Assembly: GCA_903938445.1 (NCBI GenBank)
Contig: CAJADG010000039.1
Location: forward strand, 1 to 64,000
Reading direction: 5' to 3'
DNA: 64,000 nucleotides
Origin: an uncultured Bacteroidota bacterium
Lineage (GTDB): Bacteria; Bacteroidota; Bacteroidia; Chitinophagales; Chitinophagaceae
Part shown: in pieces, positions 26,889 to 34,991 of the stretch
Layout: the number at the start of each line of letters is the position of its first letter
How positions within the stretch are numbered: the stretch's first letter is position 1
Translations under genes and position numbers: made by a program
The notes under the pieces: generated by a model
What the model was told of the DNA's origin: nothing
Databases searched by the model: none
What the model saw: the letters and a program-made list of their open reading frames with translations, nothing else

Positions 26889-27128
26889 TTAATAGTCCTT
26901 TTGAAAGCCTCTATATAGCCTGAAACCTCCATATAATAAGCACATACAACCAAAAATGATACGCCACTCGTTATCTAAATTAATGATTTGATCTAAGTGA
27001 AAATATTTAGCACCAAACATTAAAATACCACATCCTAAAATCAAAGACGCCATGGTGAAATCATAAATACTTCTAAAAATTCGATAGGTTTTTTCGGATC
27101 TTTCTCTTCCTTGATTCATTTCAGACAT
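26889..27128 (-). CDS. Small two-helix membrane protein, function unknown
   Basis: 79-residue protein starting at ATG 27128 (MSEMNQGRE). I do not recognise a named family. After a charged N-terminus (about 1-22) there are two hydrophobic helices, about 23-38 (FTMASLILGCGILMFG) and about 54-67 (IIFGCMCLLYGGFRLY), joined by a short loop, with a positively charged end. It precedes the PstS-like lipoprotein by 9 nt and is divergent from hisS. Longer in-frame starts exist but would run into the hisS promoter region. Confidence 0.65.
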   Translation of the reverse strand: MSEMNQGRERSEKTYRIFRSIYDFTMASLILGCGILMFGAKYFHLDQIINLDNEWRIIFGCMCLLYGGFRLYRGFQKDY

Positions 27129-27182
27129 ACACAAGTAATTTGTTGGCAAATTAAACAATTATATAGGATGAATTTAAAAATT

Positions 27183-27190
27183 TATCTTTG
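27183..27190 (+). promoter_or_regulatory. -7 box of hisS
   Basis: TATCTTTG, a full match to TAnnTTTG, ends 17 nt before the hisS ATG at 27208. No TTG at suitable -33 spacing was found. Confidence 0.55.
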
Positions 27191-27207
27191 CTAACAAATC
27201 GGACAGT

Positions 27208-28575
27208 ATGAGCAAACCTTCTTTACCACAGGGCACCAGAGATTTTAACGCTGCAACAGTACAAAAGCGTCAATATATATTCCAAACAATACGTTCGGTT
27301 TTTGAAACTTATGGGTTTCAACCATTGGAAACACCTTCTATGGAGAACTTAGATACTTTGATGGGTAAATATGGAGAGGAAGGAGATAAATTAATTTTCA
27401 AAATTTTGAATAATGGCTTGGATAACCCTCAAAAAAGGTTACAAATTGACGAGGGATGGGAAAAAGTACTTAGTGGAAAAAACAATAATACTATTACTGA
27501 ACGCGCCCTTCGTTACGATTTAACAATCCCATTTGCCAGATACGTTGCTATGAATCATGGACAACTTACTTTTCCTTTTAAACGCTATCAAATTCAACCA
27601 GTTTGGAGAGCTGATAGACCTCAAAAAGGTAGATACCGTGAATTTTATCAATGTGACGCAGATGTTGTAGGAAGTGAGAGTTTATTAAATGAAGTGGATT
27701 TATTAGCGATCTATGTAACTGCATTTGAAAAGTTAAATTTACCTGTTGAAATTAAAATGAACAACAGAAAAATTTTATTAGGATTGGCACAAATTTGCGG
27801 AGGTGAAAACAAATTAATTGACTTAACGATAGCAATAGACAAACTAGATAAAATTGGTTGGGAAAAAGTAAAAGAAGAATTAACCAATAAGGGTTTTGAT
27901 GCTGCACAACAATCTGTTGTAGAAAGTTATTTAAATATTGACGGAAACAATGAAGAAAAAATAAAACAATTGGCTTTATTGTTAGGTGACAATGAAAATG
28001 GTAAAAAAGGAATCGAAGAATTACAATATGTTTTGAGCTATCACCAAAGCACTGGAATGAACAAACATCTAGTAGCTGATTTTACTTTAGCAAGAGGCTT
28101 AAATTATTATACAGGATTGATTTTTGAAGTGAAGGCAATTGATACTCAAATGGGTAGTATTGGAGGTGGTGGACGCTACAATGACTTAACTAGTTTATTT
28201 GGCGTACCTAATATACCTGGCGTTGGCATTAGCTTTGGAGTGGATCGCATTTATGATGTTTTGGAAGAAAAGAATTTATTTCCTGCAACTATTGACCAAG
28301 GTACACAGGTATTATTTTTCAATTTAGGTGAGGCAGAAGCAAAGGTAGCTTACACACAAATGATGTTATTAAGAGACAAAAAAATTGCTTGCGAAATGTA
28401 CCCTGAAAAGAGCAAATTTGACAAGCAATTTAAATATGCTGAGAAAAAAGGAATTCCAAATATTGTAATTATTGGAACAGATGAAGTAAGCAATCAAACT
28501 TGTAGTATTAAAAATTTAGCTACTGGCCAACAAACAAATGTTGCGTTTAAAGACTTACCTAATTTTTCTTTTTAA
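27208..28575 (+). CDS. hisS: Histidine-tRNA ligase
   Basis: 455-residue class II aminoacyl-tRNA synthetase that charges tRNA-His. Class II motifs are visible: motif 2 region PVWRADRPQKGRYREFYQCDADVVG, the histidine-binding loop ARGLNYYTGLIFE, and motif 3 GGGGRYNDLTSLFG...GVGISFGVDRI. The C-terminal anticodon-binding domain spans about 365-455. The N-terminus PSLPQGTRDF is diagnostic. Monocistronic; it converges on a small secreted-protein gene 30 nt away. Confidence 0.97.
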   Translation: MSKPSLPQGTRDFNAATVQKRQYIFQTIRSVFETYGFQPLETPSMENLDTLMGKYGEEGDKLIFKILNNGLDNPQKRLQIDEGWEKVLSGKNNNTITERALRYDLTIPFARYVAMNHGQLTFPFKRYQIQPVWRADRPQKGRYREFYQCDADVVGSESLLNEVDLLAIYVTAFEKLNLPVEIKMNNRKILLGLAQICGGENKLIDLTIAIDKLDKIGWEKVKEELTNKGFDAAQQSVVESYLNIDGNNEEKIKQLALLLGDNENGKKGIEELQYVLSYHQSTGMNKHLVADFTLARGLNYYTGLIFEVKAIDTQMGSIGGGGRYNDLTSLFGVPNIPGVGISFGVDRIYDVLEEKNLFPATIDQGTQVLFFNLGEAEAKVAYTQMMLLRDKKIACEMYPEKSKFDKQFKYAEKKGIPNIVIIGTDEVSNQTCSIKNLATGQQTNVAFKDLPNFSF

Positions 28576-28605
28576 ACAGTTTAGTTTTTTTAAATGAATC
28601 GGTAA

Positions 28606-29001
28606 TTAGTTTTCTAATTTACCAGTTAACACTTCCATTTGAAACTCTTCTTCCTTAGTTCCAGCAATGGAAGAAGCAGCTTCTTTTTTACCTACTAGTT
28701 CCATTCCTTGAACTGCAATTGAAAGAGCCTCTACACTTTTATCTGCAGCTCTTTTAAAAACAACCAAAGCATCATATTGAGCTAGATAAAAAGTATCAAC
28801 CCCTTTCTTTTCTAATGGAGTTGACCCCATTGCCGAATTAATTACTAATGCGGTATCCTCTGCAGTTAAGGTAACTTCAGCTACTGGACTACCTGCTGCG
28901 AAAACATACTTTCCTACATAATCTTTAATAGAAGTTGTTTGTGCATTTACAACGGTCATGAATCCTAAGATGACTAGGATGGATAAAACTAATTTTTTCA
29001 T
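28606..29001 (-). CDS. Small exported protein of unknown function
   Basis: 131-residue protein with a clear signal peptide (MKKLVLSILVILGFMTVVNAQ) from ATG at 29001. The mature part (about 110 residues) starts with SIKDYVGKYVFAAG and looks like a short beta-rich domain. It faintly recalls the DUF3471-like domains found at the C-termini of some hydrolases, but I cannot assign it firmly. It is divergent from rlmN and converges on hisS. An in-frame upstream extension to 29049 is unlikely because it lacks signal-peptide character. Confidence 0.7.
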   Translation of the reverse strand: MKKLVLSILVILGFMTVVNAQTTSIKDYVGKYVFAAGSPVAEVTLTAEDTALVINSAMGSTPLEKKGVDTFYLAQYDALVVFKRAADKSVEALSIAVQGMELVGKKEAASSIAGTKEEEFQMEVLTGKLEN

Positions 29002-29061
29002 ATTGGCATTTTTTGAGAAAATGAATTTAAAGCGTTTTTCTGAGCCCACAAAAAGAATAAA

Positions 29062-29090
29062 TTGTTATCAAAGGGGATAAAGTATCTTTG
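29062..29090 (+). promoter_or_regulatory. rlmN promoter (TTG-N18-TATCTTTG), predicted leaderless
   Basis: TTG at 29062-29064 and TATCTTTG at 29083-29090 are 18 bp apart. The box ends 4 nt before the ATG at 29095, so transcription should start at or beside the start codon. Same geometry as mnmE and rimM. Confidence 0.68.
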
Positions 29091-29094
29091 CATT

Positions 29095-30138
29095 ATGGAG
29101 AAGACAAGACCTAATATTCGACAAGTAGAAGTCGCTGAAATTGAACGTTTTATAGCTCAGGTGGGCGAAAAGCCATTTAGAGTAAAACAAATTGTAGAGT
29201 GGTTATGGCAAAAACACGCCCATAGCTTTGACGAAATGACCAATTTAAGCAAGGATTTAAGAAAGCAATTGGTAGAGACATTTAGTTTTCCAGCATTGCA
29301 AATTGATGCCACTCAACAAAGTGAGGATGGTACCCTAAAAACAAGGTTCCGCACTTTTGACGATCATATGATTGAAGGAGTACTTATTCCTACTAGCGAA
29401 AGAAAAACAGCCTGCGTTTCATCACAAATTGGCTGTAGTTTAAGTTGTAAATTTTGCGCAACAGGTACCATGGATCGAAAAAGGAATTTAAACTTTGACG
29501 AGATCTATGATCAAGTGGTATATATTAATCAACAAAGTGAAGCAGCTCACGAAAAACATTTAAGCAATATTGTATTCATGGGAATGGGTGAGCCATTGAT
29601 GAATTACCATAATGTGTTAAAAGCTATCGAAAAAATTACTTCCCCTGACGGTTTAGGAATGAGTCCTCGCCGTATTACAGTTTCCACTGCAGGCTTGGTA
29701 AAACAAATTAGACAATTGGGTGATGATGGCGTTCGATTTAAATTAGCAGTTTCACTACATGCACCCAATGATAAAAAGCGAAATGAAGTAATGCCAATCA
29801 ATGAAAGTAATAATATCAAATCATTGATAGAAGCCTTAAATTATTTCTATAAAAAAACTGGAACTGAAATTTCATTTGAATATATCTTATTTAAAGATTT
29901 TAATGATTCAGAAAAAGATGCAGAAGAATTGACAAAAATTTACCGTCAGGTTCCTGCTGATTTAATCAATGTAATTGAATACAATGCAGTAGATCATTTT
30001 GGATTTGATAAGCCAGATGAAGATGGTTTTGAAAGATTTGTAGAAATTTTACAAAAGAACAGAGTGAATGTAAGAGTAAGAAGAAGCAGAGGAAAAGACA
30101 TTGATGCAGCTTGTGGACAGTTAGCCAATAAAGGATAA
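29095..30138 (+). CDS. rlmN: Dual-specificity rRNA/tRNA adenine-C2 methyltransferase RlmN
   Basis: 347-residue radical-SAM enzyme that methylates C2 of A2503 in 23S rRNA and A37 in some tRNAs. The radical-SAM cluster motif is C114/C118/C121 (CSLSCKFC). The conserved catalytic cysteine near the C-terminus is C340 in DIDAACGQL. The N-terminal helical domain (KPFRVKQIVEWLWQK) is present. ATG at 29095 gives the usual start; the region upstream is promoter. Directly after the TAA stop the same frame continues as a serine codon, ten lysine codons and a second TAA (30139-30174). Confidence 0.97.
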   Translation: MEKTRPNIRQVEVAEIERFIAQVGEKPFRVKQIVEWLWQKHAHSFDEMTNLSKDLRKQLVETFSFPALQIDATQQSEDGTLKTRFRTFDDHMIEGVLIPTSERKTACVSSQIGCSLSCKFCATGTMDRKRNLNFDEIYDQVVYINQQSEAAHEKHLSNIVFMGMGEPLMNYHNVLKAIEKITSPDGLGMSPRRITVSTAGLVKQIRQLGDDGVRFKLAVSLHAPNDKKRNEVMPINESNNIKSLIEALNYFYKKTGTEISFEYILFKDFNDSEKDAEELTKIYRQVPADLINVIEYNAVDHFGFDKPDEDGFERFVEILQKNRVNVRVRRSRGKDIDAACGQLANKG

Positions 30139-30174
30139 TCCAAGAAAAAGAAGAAGAAGAAGAAGAAAAAATAA
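30139..30174 (+). repeat. In-frame (AAG/AAA) lysine-codon tract after the rlmN stop
   Basis: After the rlmN TAA (30136-30138) the same reading frame reads one Ser codon, ten Lys codons (AAG/AAA) and TAA. The tract lies between rlmN and the following pseudouridine synthase gene, which is in the same frame. It may be a lost poly-lysine tail of RlmN, a readthrough extension or simply a slippage-prone repeat. Confidence 0.6.
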
Positions 30175-30186
30175 TTAAATAGGCGC

Positions 30187-31362
30187 ATGAAGAATAAGAG
30201 ATCAGACAACTTTGACAAATTTGCCAACAAGAAGAAAGGCAGCGCAGTCAAAGAAGAATATAGACAGGAGAAGAAAAAAGCCAAAGCAGAATCAAGAGCT
30301 GCTGGCGAAGCTGCACGTCAAAGAAAAAAAGATATTGCTAGAGGTATTGCTGTTGAACCAGTGGGTAACAACAAAAAAGGCGGCTATGCTAAAAAAGATT
30401 TCGTTACAGGACCACCAAAATATTCTATTCCATTAAGAGCAAAGTCCGCACCTAAAAAAGTGGTGGACGATACCCCCGCAAAATATGGTGAAATAAAAAG
30501 AGGCGCAGGCGTTGGATCTCCTCGTTTAGCGGCTTCTAAAAGAACACCCGCATCTATGGATAAAGCAGATGCTAAAAGAACTGCCGGCATTGGAAAAGTA
30601 AATGCGAGTGATGATATACCACATGAGCAAATGCCTTTGAACAAATACATTGCACATGCTGGCACTTGTGGTAGACGTGAAGCTGCAGAACTTGTAAAGA
30701 ATGGACATATCACAGTGAACGGTGATACTGTTTTAGAACCAGGTTATAAAGTACAACATAAGGACGTTGTAAGATTAAAAGGCAAAGTATTGCAACTGCA
30801 AGTAACCCCTGTATACATCTTATTAAATAAACCAAAGGATTATATCTGTACGGCGAATGATCCAGAAGGAAGAAAAACAGTATTAGATATTATTAAGAAC
30901 GCAACTACACAAAGAATGTTCCCAGTGGGACGTTTGGATAGAAACACTACAGGTGTTTTAATCTTAACAAATGATGGTGACCTTGCACAAAAGTTAACGC
31001 ATCCTTCCTACGAGATTAAAAAAATATATGAAGTAACCTTGGACAAGCCTGTTACAAAAGCCGACATGGAAGCCATTGCAGCCGGAGTTACTTTAGAAGA
31101 TGGATTTATTGCCGCTGATGCAGTAAGTTATGTAGGGAAGGAACGTGACGTCATTGGCATTGAAATTCATAGTGGAAGAAACAGAATTGTAAGAAGAATA
31201 TTTGAACACTTAGGATATGATGTAAGACATTTGGACAGAGTTATGTTTGCGAACCTTACAAAGAAAAATGTGGACAGAGGCAAGTGGAGATTCTTAAGTG
31301 AAAAAGAAGTACGTTTACTTAAATTCTTGAATAAATCATTTACACGTAAGGCCTCTAAATAA
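30187..31362 (+). CDS. rRNA pseudouridine synthase, RluB/RsuA family, with long basic N-terminus
   Basis: 391-residue enzyme that isomerises uridine to pseudouridine in rRNA. An N-terminal extension (about 1-148) is rich in Lys, Arg and Ala and of low complexity. An S4 RNA-binding domain follows at about 149-200 (LNKYIAHAGTCGRREAAELV). The catalytic domain has ILLNKPKDY and the active-site GRLDRNTTG with Asp251. The C-terminus HLDRVMFANL is typical of RluB/RsuA. It follows rlmN by 48 nt on the same strand and is followed by an RluA-type gene, giving three rRNA-modification genes in a row. Target site not determined; RluB-like is most likely. Confidence 0.92.
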   Translation: MKNKRSDNFDKFANKKKGSAVKEEYRQEKKKAKAESRAAGEAARQRKKDIARGIAVEPVGNNKKGGYAKKDFVTGPPKYSIPLRAKSAPKKVVDDTPAKYGEIKRGAGVGSPRLAASKRTPASMDKADAKRTAGIGKVNASDDIPHEQMPLNKYIAHAGTCGRREAAELVKNGHITVNGDTVLEPGYKVQHKDVVRLKGKVLQLQVTPVYILLNKPKDYICTANDPEGRKTVLDIIKNATTQRMFPVGRLDRNTTGVLILTNDGDLAQKLTHPSYEIKKIYEVTLDKPVTKADMEAIAAGVTLEDGFIAADAVSYVGKERDVIGIEIHSGRNRIVRRIFEHLGYDVRHLDRVMFANLTKKNVDRGKWRFLSEKEVRLLKFLNKSFTRKASK

Positions 31363-31393
31363 TTTAGTGGCGGCCCCTTAATTCATAAATAGG

Positions 31394-32110
31394 ATGTTAG
31401 ATATCATATTTGAAGACGATGACATGGTAGTCATTAATAAACCCGCAGGTTTATTTAGTATCCCTGACCGATTTGGCAAAGAGGCTTCAGTAAAAACTTT
31501 ATTGCAAGAAAAATACGGTACCATTTTCACCGTACACCGTTTAGACCAACAAACTAGTGGCTTAATTATTTTTGCAAAAAATGCCGAAGCACATAAAGTA
31601 TTAAGTGAATTATTTGAAGGCAGAACCATTGTAAAAAAATATTTTGGCTTAGTAAATGGCCGGCCGCCTCAATCAGGTGATGTGGAAGAAAATATGATGG
31701 AGCACCCAATAAGAAAGGGCTTCATGATGATTCATGCAAAAGGTAAAGAATCCAAAACAACTTACGAAGTAGTAAAATATTTTAAGCAATATGCTTGGGT
31801 AAGTTTTCAAATACATACAGGTCGTACCCATCAAATTAGAGTACACGCAAAACATATTGGACATCCCATTGTTTCCGATGATTTATATGGTGATGGAGAG
31901 AAATTGAAATTATCGAATATTAAAAAGAAGAATTTCAAACTTGCCAAGGTCGAAGAGGAAGAGCGTCCGTTAATGGGCAGACAAGCTTTACATGCTGCTA
32001 GTGTTCAATTTGAGTATAAAGGAAAGGAGCTCCTTTTGGAAGCCCCTTTGCCTAAAGATTTATCAGCTACATTAAAGCAGCTAGAAAAATGGAATGCAAT
32101 TGCACAATAA
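31394..32110 (+). CDS. RluA-family pseudouridine synthase
   Basis: 238-residue pseudouridine synthase without an S4 domain. The active-site motif HRLDQQTSG holds the catalytic Asp51, and the second motif HTGRTHQIRVHAKHIGHPIVSDDLYG is clear. Short RluA-like proteins of this type modify tRNA or rRNA; the target cannot be read. It begins 31 nt after the RluB-like gene and probably shares its transcript. It converges on the amidohydrolase gene with a 21-nt gap. Confidence 0.92.
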   Translation: MLDIIFEDDDMVVINKPAGLFSIPDRFGKEASVKTLLQEKYGTIFTVHRLDQQTSGLIIFAKNAEAHKVLSELFEGRTIVKKYFGLVNGRPPQSGDVEENMMEHPIRKGFMMIHAKGKESKTTYEVVKYFKQYAWVSFQIHTGRTHQIRVHAKHIGHPIVSDDLYGDGEKLKLSNIKKKNFKLAKVEEEERPLMGRQALHAASVQFEYKGKELLLEAPLPKDLSATLKQLEKWNAIAQ

Positions 32111-32131
32111 GTGTAAACTATTCAGAAATCA

Positions 32132-33412
32132 CTACTTAGATTTATAAATTACTCCATCCTTCATTACAAAATTCACTTTACCCATTGCTTCAATATTTTT
32201 AATTGGGTCACCATCTACTGCAATAATATCTGCTAATTTATTTTTTTCAATACTACCCAAAATCGCTTGCGTTCCCATTAGGTCAGCAGCATTCCAAGTA
32301 GCTGCTTGAATCGCTTCAATGGCAGGCATTCCAGCCTCTGTCATATATAAAAATTCTTTCCAATTTTTCCCATGCGCATAAACCCCTGCATCTGTACCAA
32401 ATGCAATTTTTACACCTGCTTTATATGCTTTTGAAAAAGTATTTTGAATTTTTGGTCCAATCTCAGCTGCTTTTTTTGCAACCATTGGAGGATAGTATCC
32501 AGGAATTTTTGCAGAGTCAGCAGCCGATTTACCGGCAATAATGGTAGGAACTAAATAAGTACCGTATTCTTTCATTAAAGGGAAAACAGTTTCATCCATT
32601 AATGTACCATGTTCAATAGAGCTTACTCCACCTATGATTGCTCTTTTCATTGCCTCTACACCATGACAATGTGCAGCCACTTTAAATCCATAATCTTTTG
32701 CAGCAGCAACAATTGCTTTTACTTCTTCCAAAGTAAATTGAGGGTTTTCTCCACTAGCCGCCATGCTTAATACACCACCGCTAGCCGTAATTTTTATGAC
32801 ATCACTACCATCCTTATATCTTTGTCTTACTGCCTTGTATGCATCTTCGGGTCCATTGATCACCCCTTCTCTTGGTCCAGGATCTCCCATTAAATCTTTT
32901 CTATAATTATTAGTTGGATCTGCGTGTCCTCCAGTTGTTGCAATTGATTTTCCAGCTGTATAAATTCTTGGTCCGATTATTTGACCTTTTTGAACAGCTT
33001 TACGCATGGCAATATTTACACCAGAACCACCTAAGTCTCTCACCGAAGTAAATCCTGATAACAAACTTATTTGCGCAAATTTTAAAGAACCAAATGCAAT
33101 ATCTGCTTCGTTTTGAGTAAAGCCTTCTAAATATCTAGTAGGACTTGTTTCATTTTCCAAATGCACGTGCATGTCCATTAATCCTGGCATCACGGTACTA
33201 GATTTTAAATCAATCGTTTTATCACTTGCACCTGCTTTTGCATAACCATCTAAAATTTCTACAATTTTATTGCCTTCAATGACAACTGTTTTTTCTTTTA
33301 AAACTTGTAATTGTTTTACATCAATTAATTGACCACAATGCAGGTATGTTTTTTGTGCAAAAACACTAACAATACTTAATCCCAGTATTAGGGTAAATAA
33401 TAAACGACGCAT
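32132..33412 (-). CDS. Exported amidohydrolase (imidazolonepropionase/prolidase-like)
   Basis: 426-residue metal-dependent hydrolase of the amidohydrolase superfamily with a signal peptide (MRRLLFTLILGL, ending VFAQ). Visible metal-site motifs are MDMHVHLEN, a conserved lysine in DVIKITASGG, AHCHG, SIEHGTLMDE and the catalytic aspartate in AFGTDAGV. This is the group often annotated as amidohydrolase family or Xaa-Pro dipeptidase-like. ATG at 33412 gives a normal signal peptide; the longer reading passes through the peroxiredoxin terminator. The substrate is unknown; peptides or lactones are typical for relatives. It stands downstream of the peroxiredoxin gene but is separated by a terminator. 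Confidence 0.9.
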   Translation of the reverse strand: MRRLLFTLILGLSIVSVFAQKTYLHCGQLIDVKQLQVLKEKTVVIEGNKIVEILDGYAKAGASDKTIDLKSSTVMPGLMDMHVHLENETSPTRYLEGFTQNEADIAFGSLKFAQISLLSGFTSVRDLGGSGVNIAMRKAVQKGQIIGPRIYTAGKSIATTGGHADPTNNYRKDLMGDPGPREGVINGPEDAYKAVRQRYKDGSDVIKITASGGVLSMAASGENPQFTLEEVKAIVAAAKDYGFKVAAHCHGVEAMKRAIIGGVSSIEHGTLMDETVFPLMKEYGTYLVPTIIAGKSAADSAKIPGYYPPMVAKKAAEIGPKIQNTFSKAYKAGVKIAFGTDAGVYAHGKNWKEFLYMTEAGMPAIEAIQAATWNAADLMGTQAILGSIEKNKLADIIAVDGDPIKNIEAMGKVNFVMKDGVIYKSK

Positions 33413-33453
33413 ATTTAATTGTTTAATGAAGTGTAATATGAAATTAAATATAC

Positions 33454-33484
33454 AAAAAAACCACTCCTTTTTACGGAAGTGGTT
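33454..33484 (-). terminator. Rho-independent terminator of the peroxiredoxin gene
   Basis: On the minus strand, AACCACTTCC and GGAGTGGTT pair (33484-33475 with 33467-33459, one bulged base), loop GTAAAAA, followed by seven T. It lies about 110 nt after the peroxiredoxin stop, leaving a long 3' untranslated region. Confidence 0.85.
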
Positions 33485-33596
33485 CAATTTGTTAGGCCCA
33501 GACTCGAATCTTCAGTGACACACTGTATTTAGAATCGTCCAAGGCCCATATTTTTGCAATTACACACTAAGATGAAATGTATTGAATTAAACTGCT

Positions 33597-34232
33597 TTAT
33601 TTATTCGGCTGTGGTGTGTAACGTAAATAAGGTTTAACAATATTTACTCCTTTTGGAAATTTAACCAACGCGTCTTCTGTTTTTACAGCCGGAACTACGA
33701 TTACGTCTTCCCCTTCCACCCAATTTGCAGGAGTAGCAACACTATAATTAGCAGTTAATTGCAATGAATCTATTACACGTAATACTTCTACAAAATTTCT
33801 TCCTGTTGAAGCAGGATACGTAATAATTAATTTCACTTTTTTATCTGGACCAATGATAAATAAGGAACGAACAGTAAAAGTTTCAGAAGCATTTGGATGA
33901 ATCATGTCATACGCATTGGCAACTGCACGATCTTCGTCAGCAATGATTGGAAAACCAACTGATACCTGTTGTGTCTCATTGATATCCTTAATCCAATTGT
34001 TGTGACTTTCCACTCCATCAACACTTAATGCCAATACTTTTACATTACGTTTTGCAAATTCATCTTGCAAAGCTGCAGTACGACCTAATTCGGTAGTACA
34101 AACTGGTGTAAAATCGGCAGGGTGTGAAAATAAAACACCCCAGCTATCGCCTAAATATTCGTGAAAACTAATTTCTCCAATGCTTGATTTTGCTTTAAAA
34201 TCTGGTGCGATATCACCTAAACGTAAACTCAT
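33597..34232 (-). CDS. Peroxiredoxin, 1-Cys (Prx6-like) type
   Basis: 211-residue thiol peroxidase that reduces hydroperoxides. The active-site motif HPADFTPVCTTELGR contains the peroxidatic Cys45. The extended C-terminal domain (about 150-211, with PANWVEGEDVIVVP) is typical of the Prx6/1-Cys group. There is no resolving cysteine in the C-terminal part. ATG at 34232 gives the family N-terminus MSLRLGDIAPDF. Its promoter has TATCTTTG at 34292-34285 and a perfect 15-bp palindrome just upstream, which suggests control by a regulator, plausibly oxidative stress responsive. Confidence 0.95.
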   Translation of the reverse strand: MSLRLGDIAPDFKAKSSIGEISFHEYLGDSWGVLFSHPADFTPVCTTELGRTAALQDEFAKRNVKVLALSVDGVESHNNWIKDINETQQVSVGFPIIADEDRAVANAYDMIHPNASETFTVRSLFIIGPDKKVKLIITYPASTGRNFVEVLRVIDSLQLTANYSVATPANWVEGEDVIVVPAVKTEDALVKFPKGVNIVKPYLRYTPQPNK

Positions 34233-34284
34233 AATATTTCGATTTAAATTCATTAAAAAAGAAACCATTTTTTCTTTGCGAATA

Positions 34285-34315
34285 CAAAGATATTAAAATC
34301 CTACTAATTTAGTAG
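34285..34315 (-). promoter_or_regulatory. Peroxiredoxin promoter with palindromic operator candidate
   Basis: TATCTTTG on the minus strand (34292-34285) is a full -7 match. At 34301-34315 lies CTACTAA-T-TTAGTAG, a perfect palindrome with 7-bp arms, 8 bp upstream of the box and occupying the place of the -33 element, where no TTG is present. A transcription factor site is the likely explanation; the factor is unknown. Confidence 0.5.
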
Positions 34316-34365
34316 ACTTTTAAATAACTATTTTTAAACTTTTTTATGAACGCTTGTTAAGTTGA

Positions 34366-34893
34366 TTATTCTGGAGACTCGGTGTATAAATCTAATAGCC
34401 CATCAGGTAGTTCTACTTGCACCGTTTTCTTGGTATGGTTCACTCCTTTTAAACTTTCCTCATGTAAAGGGATATAGGCTTCTTGACCCTGGTATAAAAT
34501 AGTCACCATTAATTGGTGCGGCTGTTCAATTACCTCTTGTATGACTCCAATATTTTTTCCGGCTTCTTGTACCATATAACCCAATAAAGCCAAGGGGGAA
34601 TTTTTCTCCACTAATTTTTGAAAATCGGCTTGAGGCAACCAAACTTTTTTAGAAGTTAAAAAGTTTGCAGCTTCTCTTGTTTTGATTCCCTCAATTTGTA
34701 AATGGGTAATCGTATCGGTCTTTGCAGTTGCTGACTCAATAAAATAAGGAATAAAACTTCCTGTTTTTTGTTCTACAAACAAAGCTTCAATTCCTTTAAA
34801 GTGAATGGGTTTACCTAAAGCATGTTCTAAAATTAAACTTCCTGCAACCCCATGTGGCGCTACTAGCTTGCCAATATGTATGTATTCACTCAT
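34366..34893 (-). CDS. rimM: Ribosome maturation factor RimM
   Basis: 175-residue 30S assembly factor that binds uS19 and helps form the 16S head. The N-terminal beta-barrel starts IHIGKLVAPHGVAGSL, matching the family signature, and a PRC-barrel domain follows from about residue 90 (LLGYMVQEAGKNIGVIQEV). ATG at 34893 is supported by a promoter whose -7 box ends 3 nt upstream. In many bacteria rimM is co-transcribed with rpsP and trmD. Here a terminator lies between rpsP and rimM, and trmD is 8 kb away. Confidence 0.95.
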   Translation of the reverse strand: MSEYIHIGKLVAPHGVAGSLILEHALGKPIHFKGIEALFVEQKTGSFIPYFIESATAKTDTITHLQIEGIKTREAANFLTSKKVWLPQADFQKLVEKNSPLALLGYMVQEAGKNIGVIQEVIEQPHQLMVTILYQGQEAYIPLHEESLKGVNHTKKTVQVELPDGLLDLYTESPE

Positions 34894-34896
34894 GCG

Positions 34897-34925
34897 CAAA
34901 TTTAAATCAATTAATAGGAATTCAA
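34897..34925 (-). promoter_or_regulatory. rimM promoter (TTG-N18-TAAATTTG), predicted leaderless
   Basis: On the minus strand, TTG (34925-34923) and TAAATTTG (34904-34897) are 18 bp apart. Only 3 nt (CGC) separate the box from the ATG at 34893, predicting a leaderless mRNA. The promoter lies just behind the rpsP terminator. Confidence 0.68.
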
Positions 34926-34929
34926 GTGC

Positions 34930-34969
34930 ATAAAAAACCCCGACTTCCAAATGGAGCCAGGGTTTTTTT
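34930..34969 (-). terminator. Rho-independent terminator of rpsP
   Basis: On the minus strand AAAAACCCTGGCTCC and GGAAGTCGGGGTTTTT form a stem with G-U pairs and one bulge, loop ATTT, followed by a T-run. It begins 22 nt after the rpsP stop and insulates rpsP from rimM. Confidence 0.85.
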
Positions 34970-34991
34970 AGCTATTTTAAATAGTATTAAA

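Noticed and set aside
29994-30284. Minus-strand frame with a long phenylalanine run
   Set aside because: It is the reverse of the lysine-codon tract and overlaps rlmN and the pseudouridine synthase gene.
30384-30713. Minus-strand frame inside the RluB-like gene
   Set aside because: Entirely within a well-supported gene; composition reflects the opposite strand of a low-complexity region.
33490-33550. tRNA-like T-loop sequence (TTCGAG between short pairs) on the minus strand
   Set aside because: The segment is about 50 nt, the T-stem does not pair and no D or anticodon arm can be drawn. Kept only as a structured 3' UTR.
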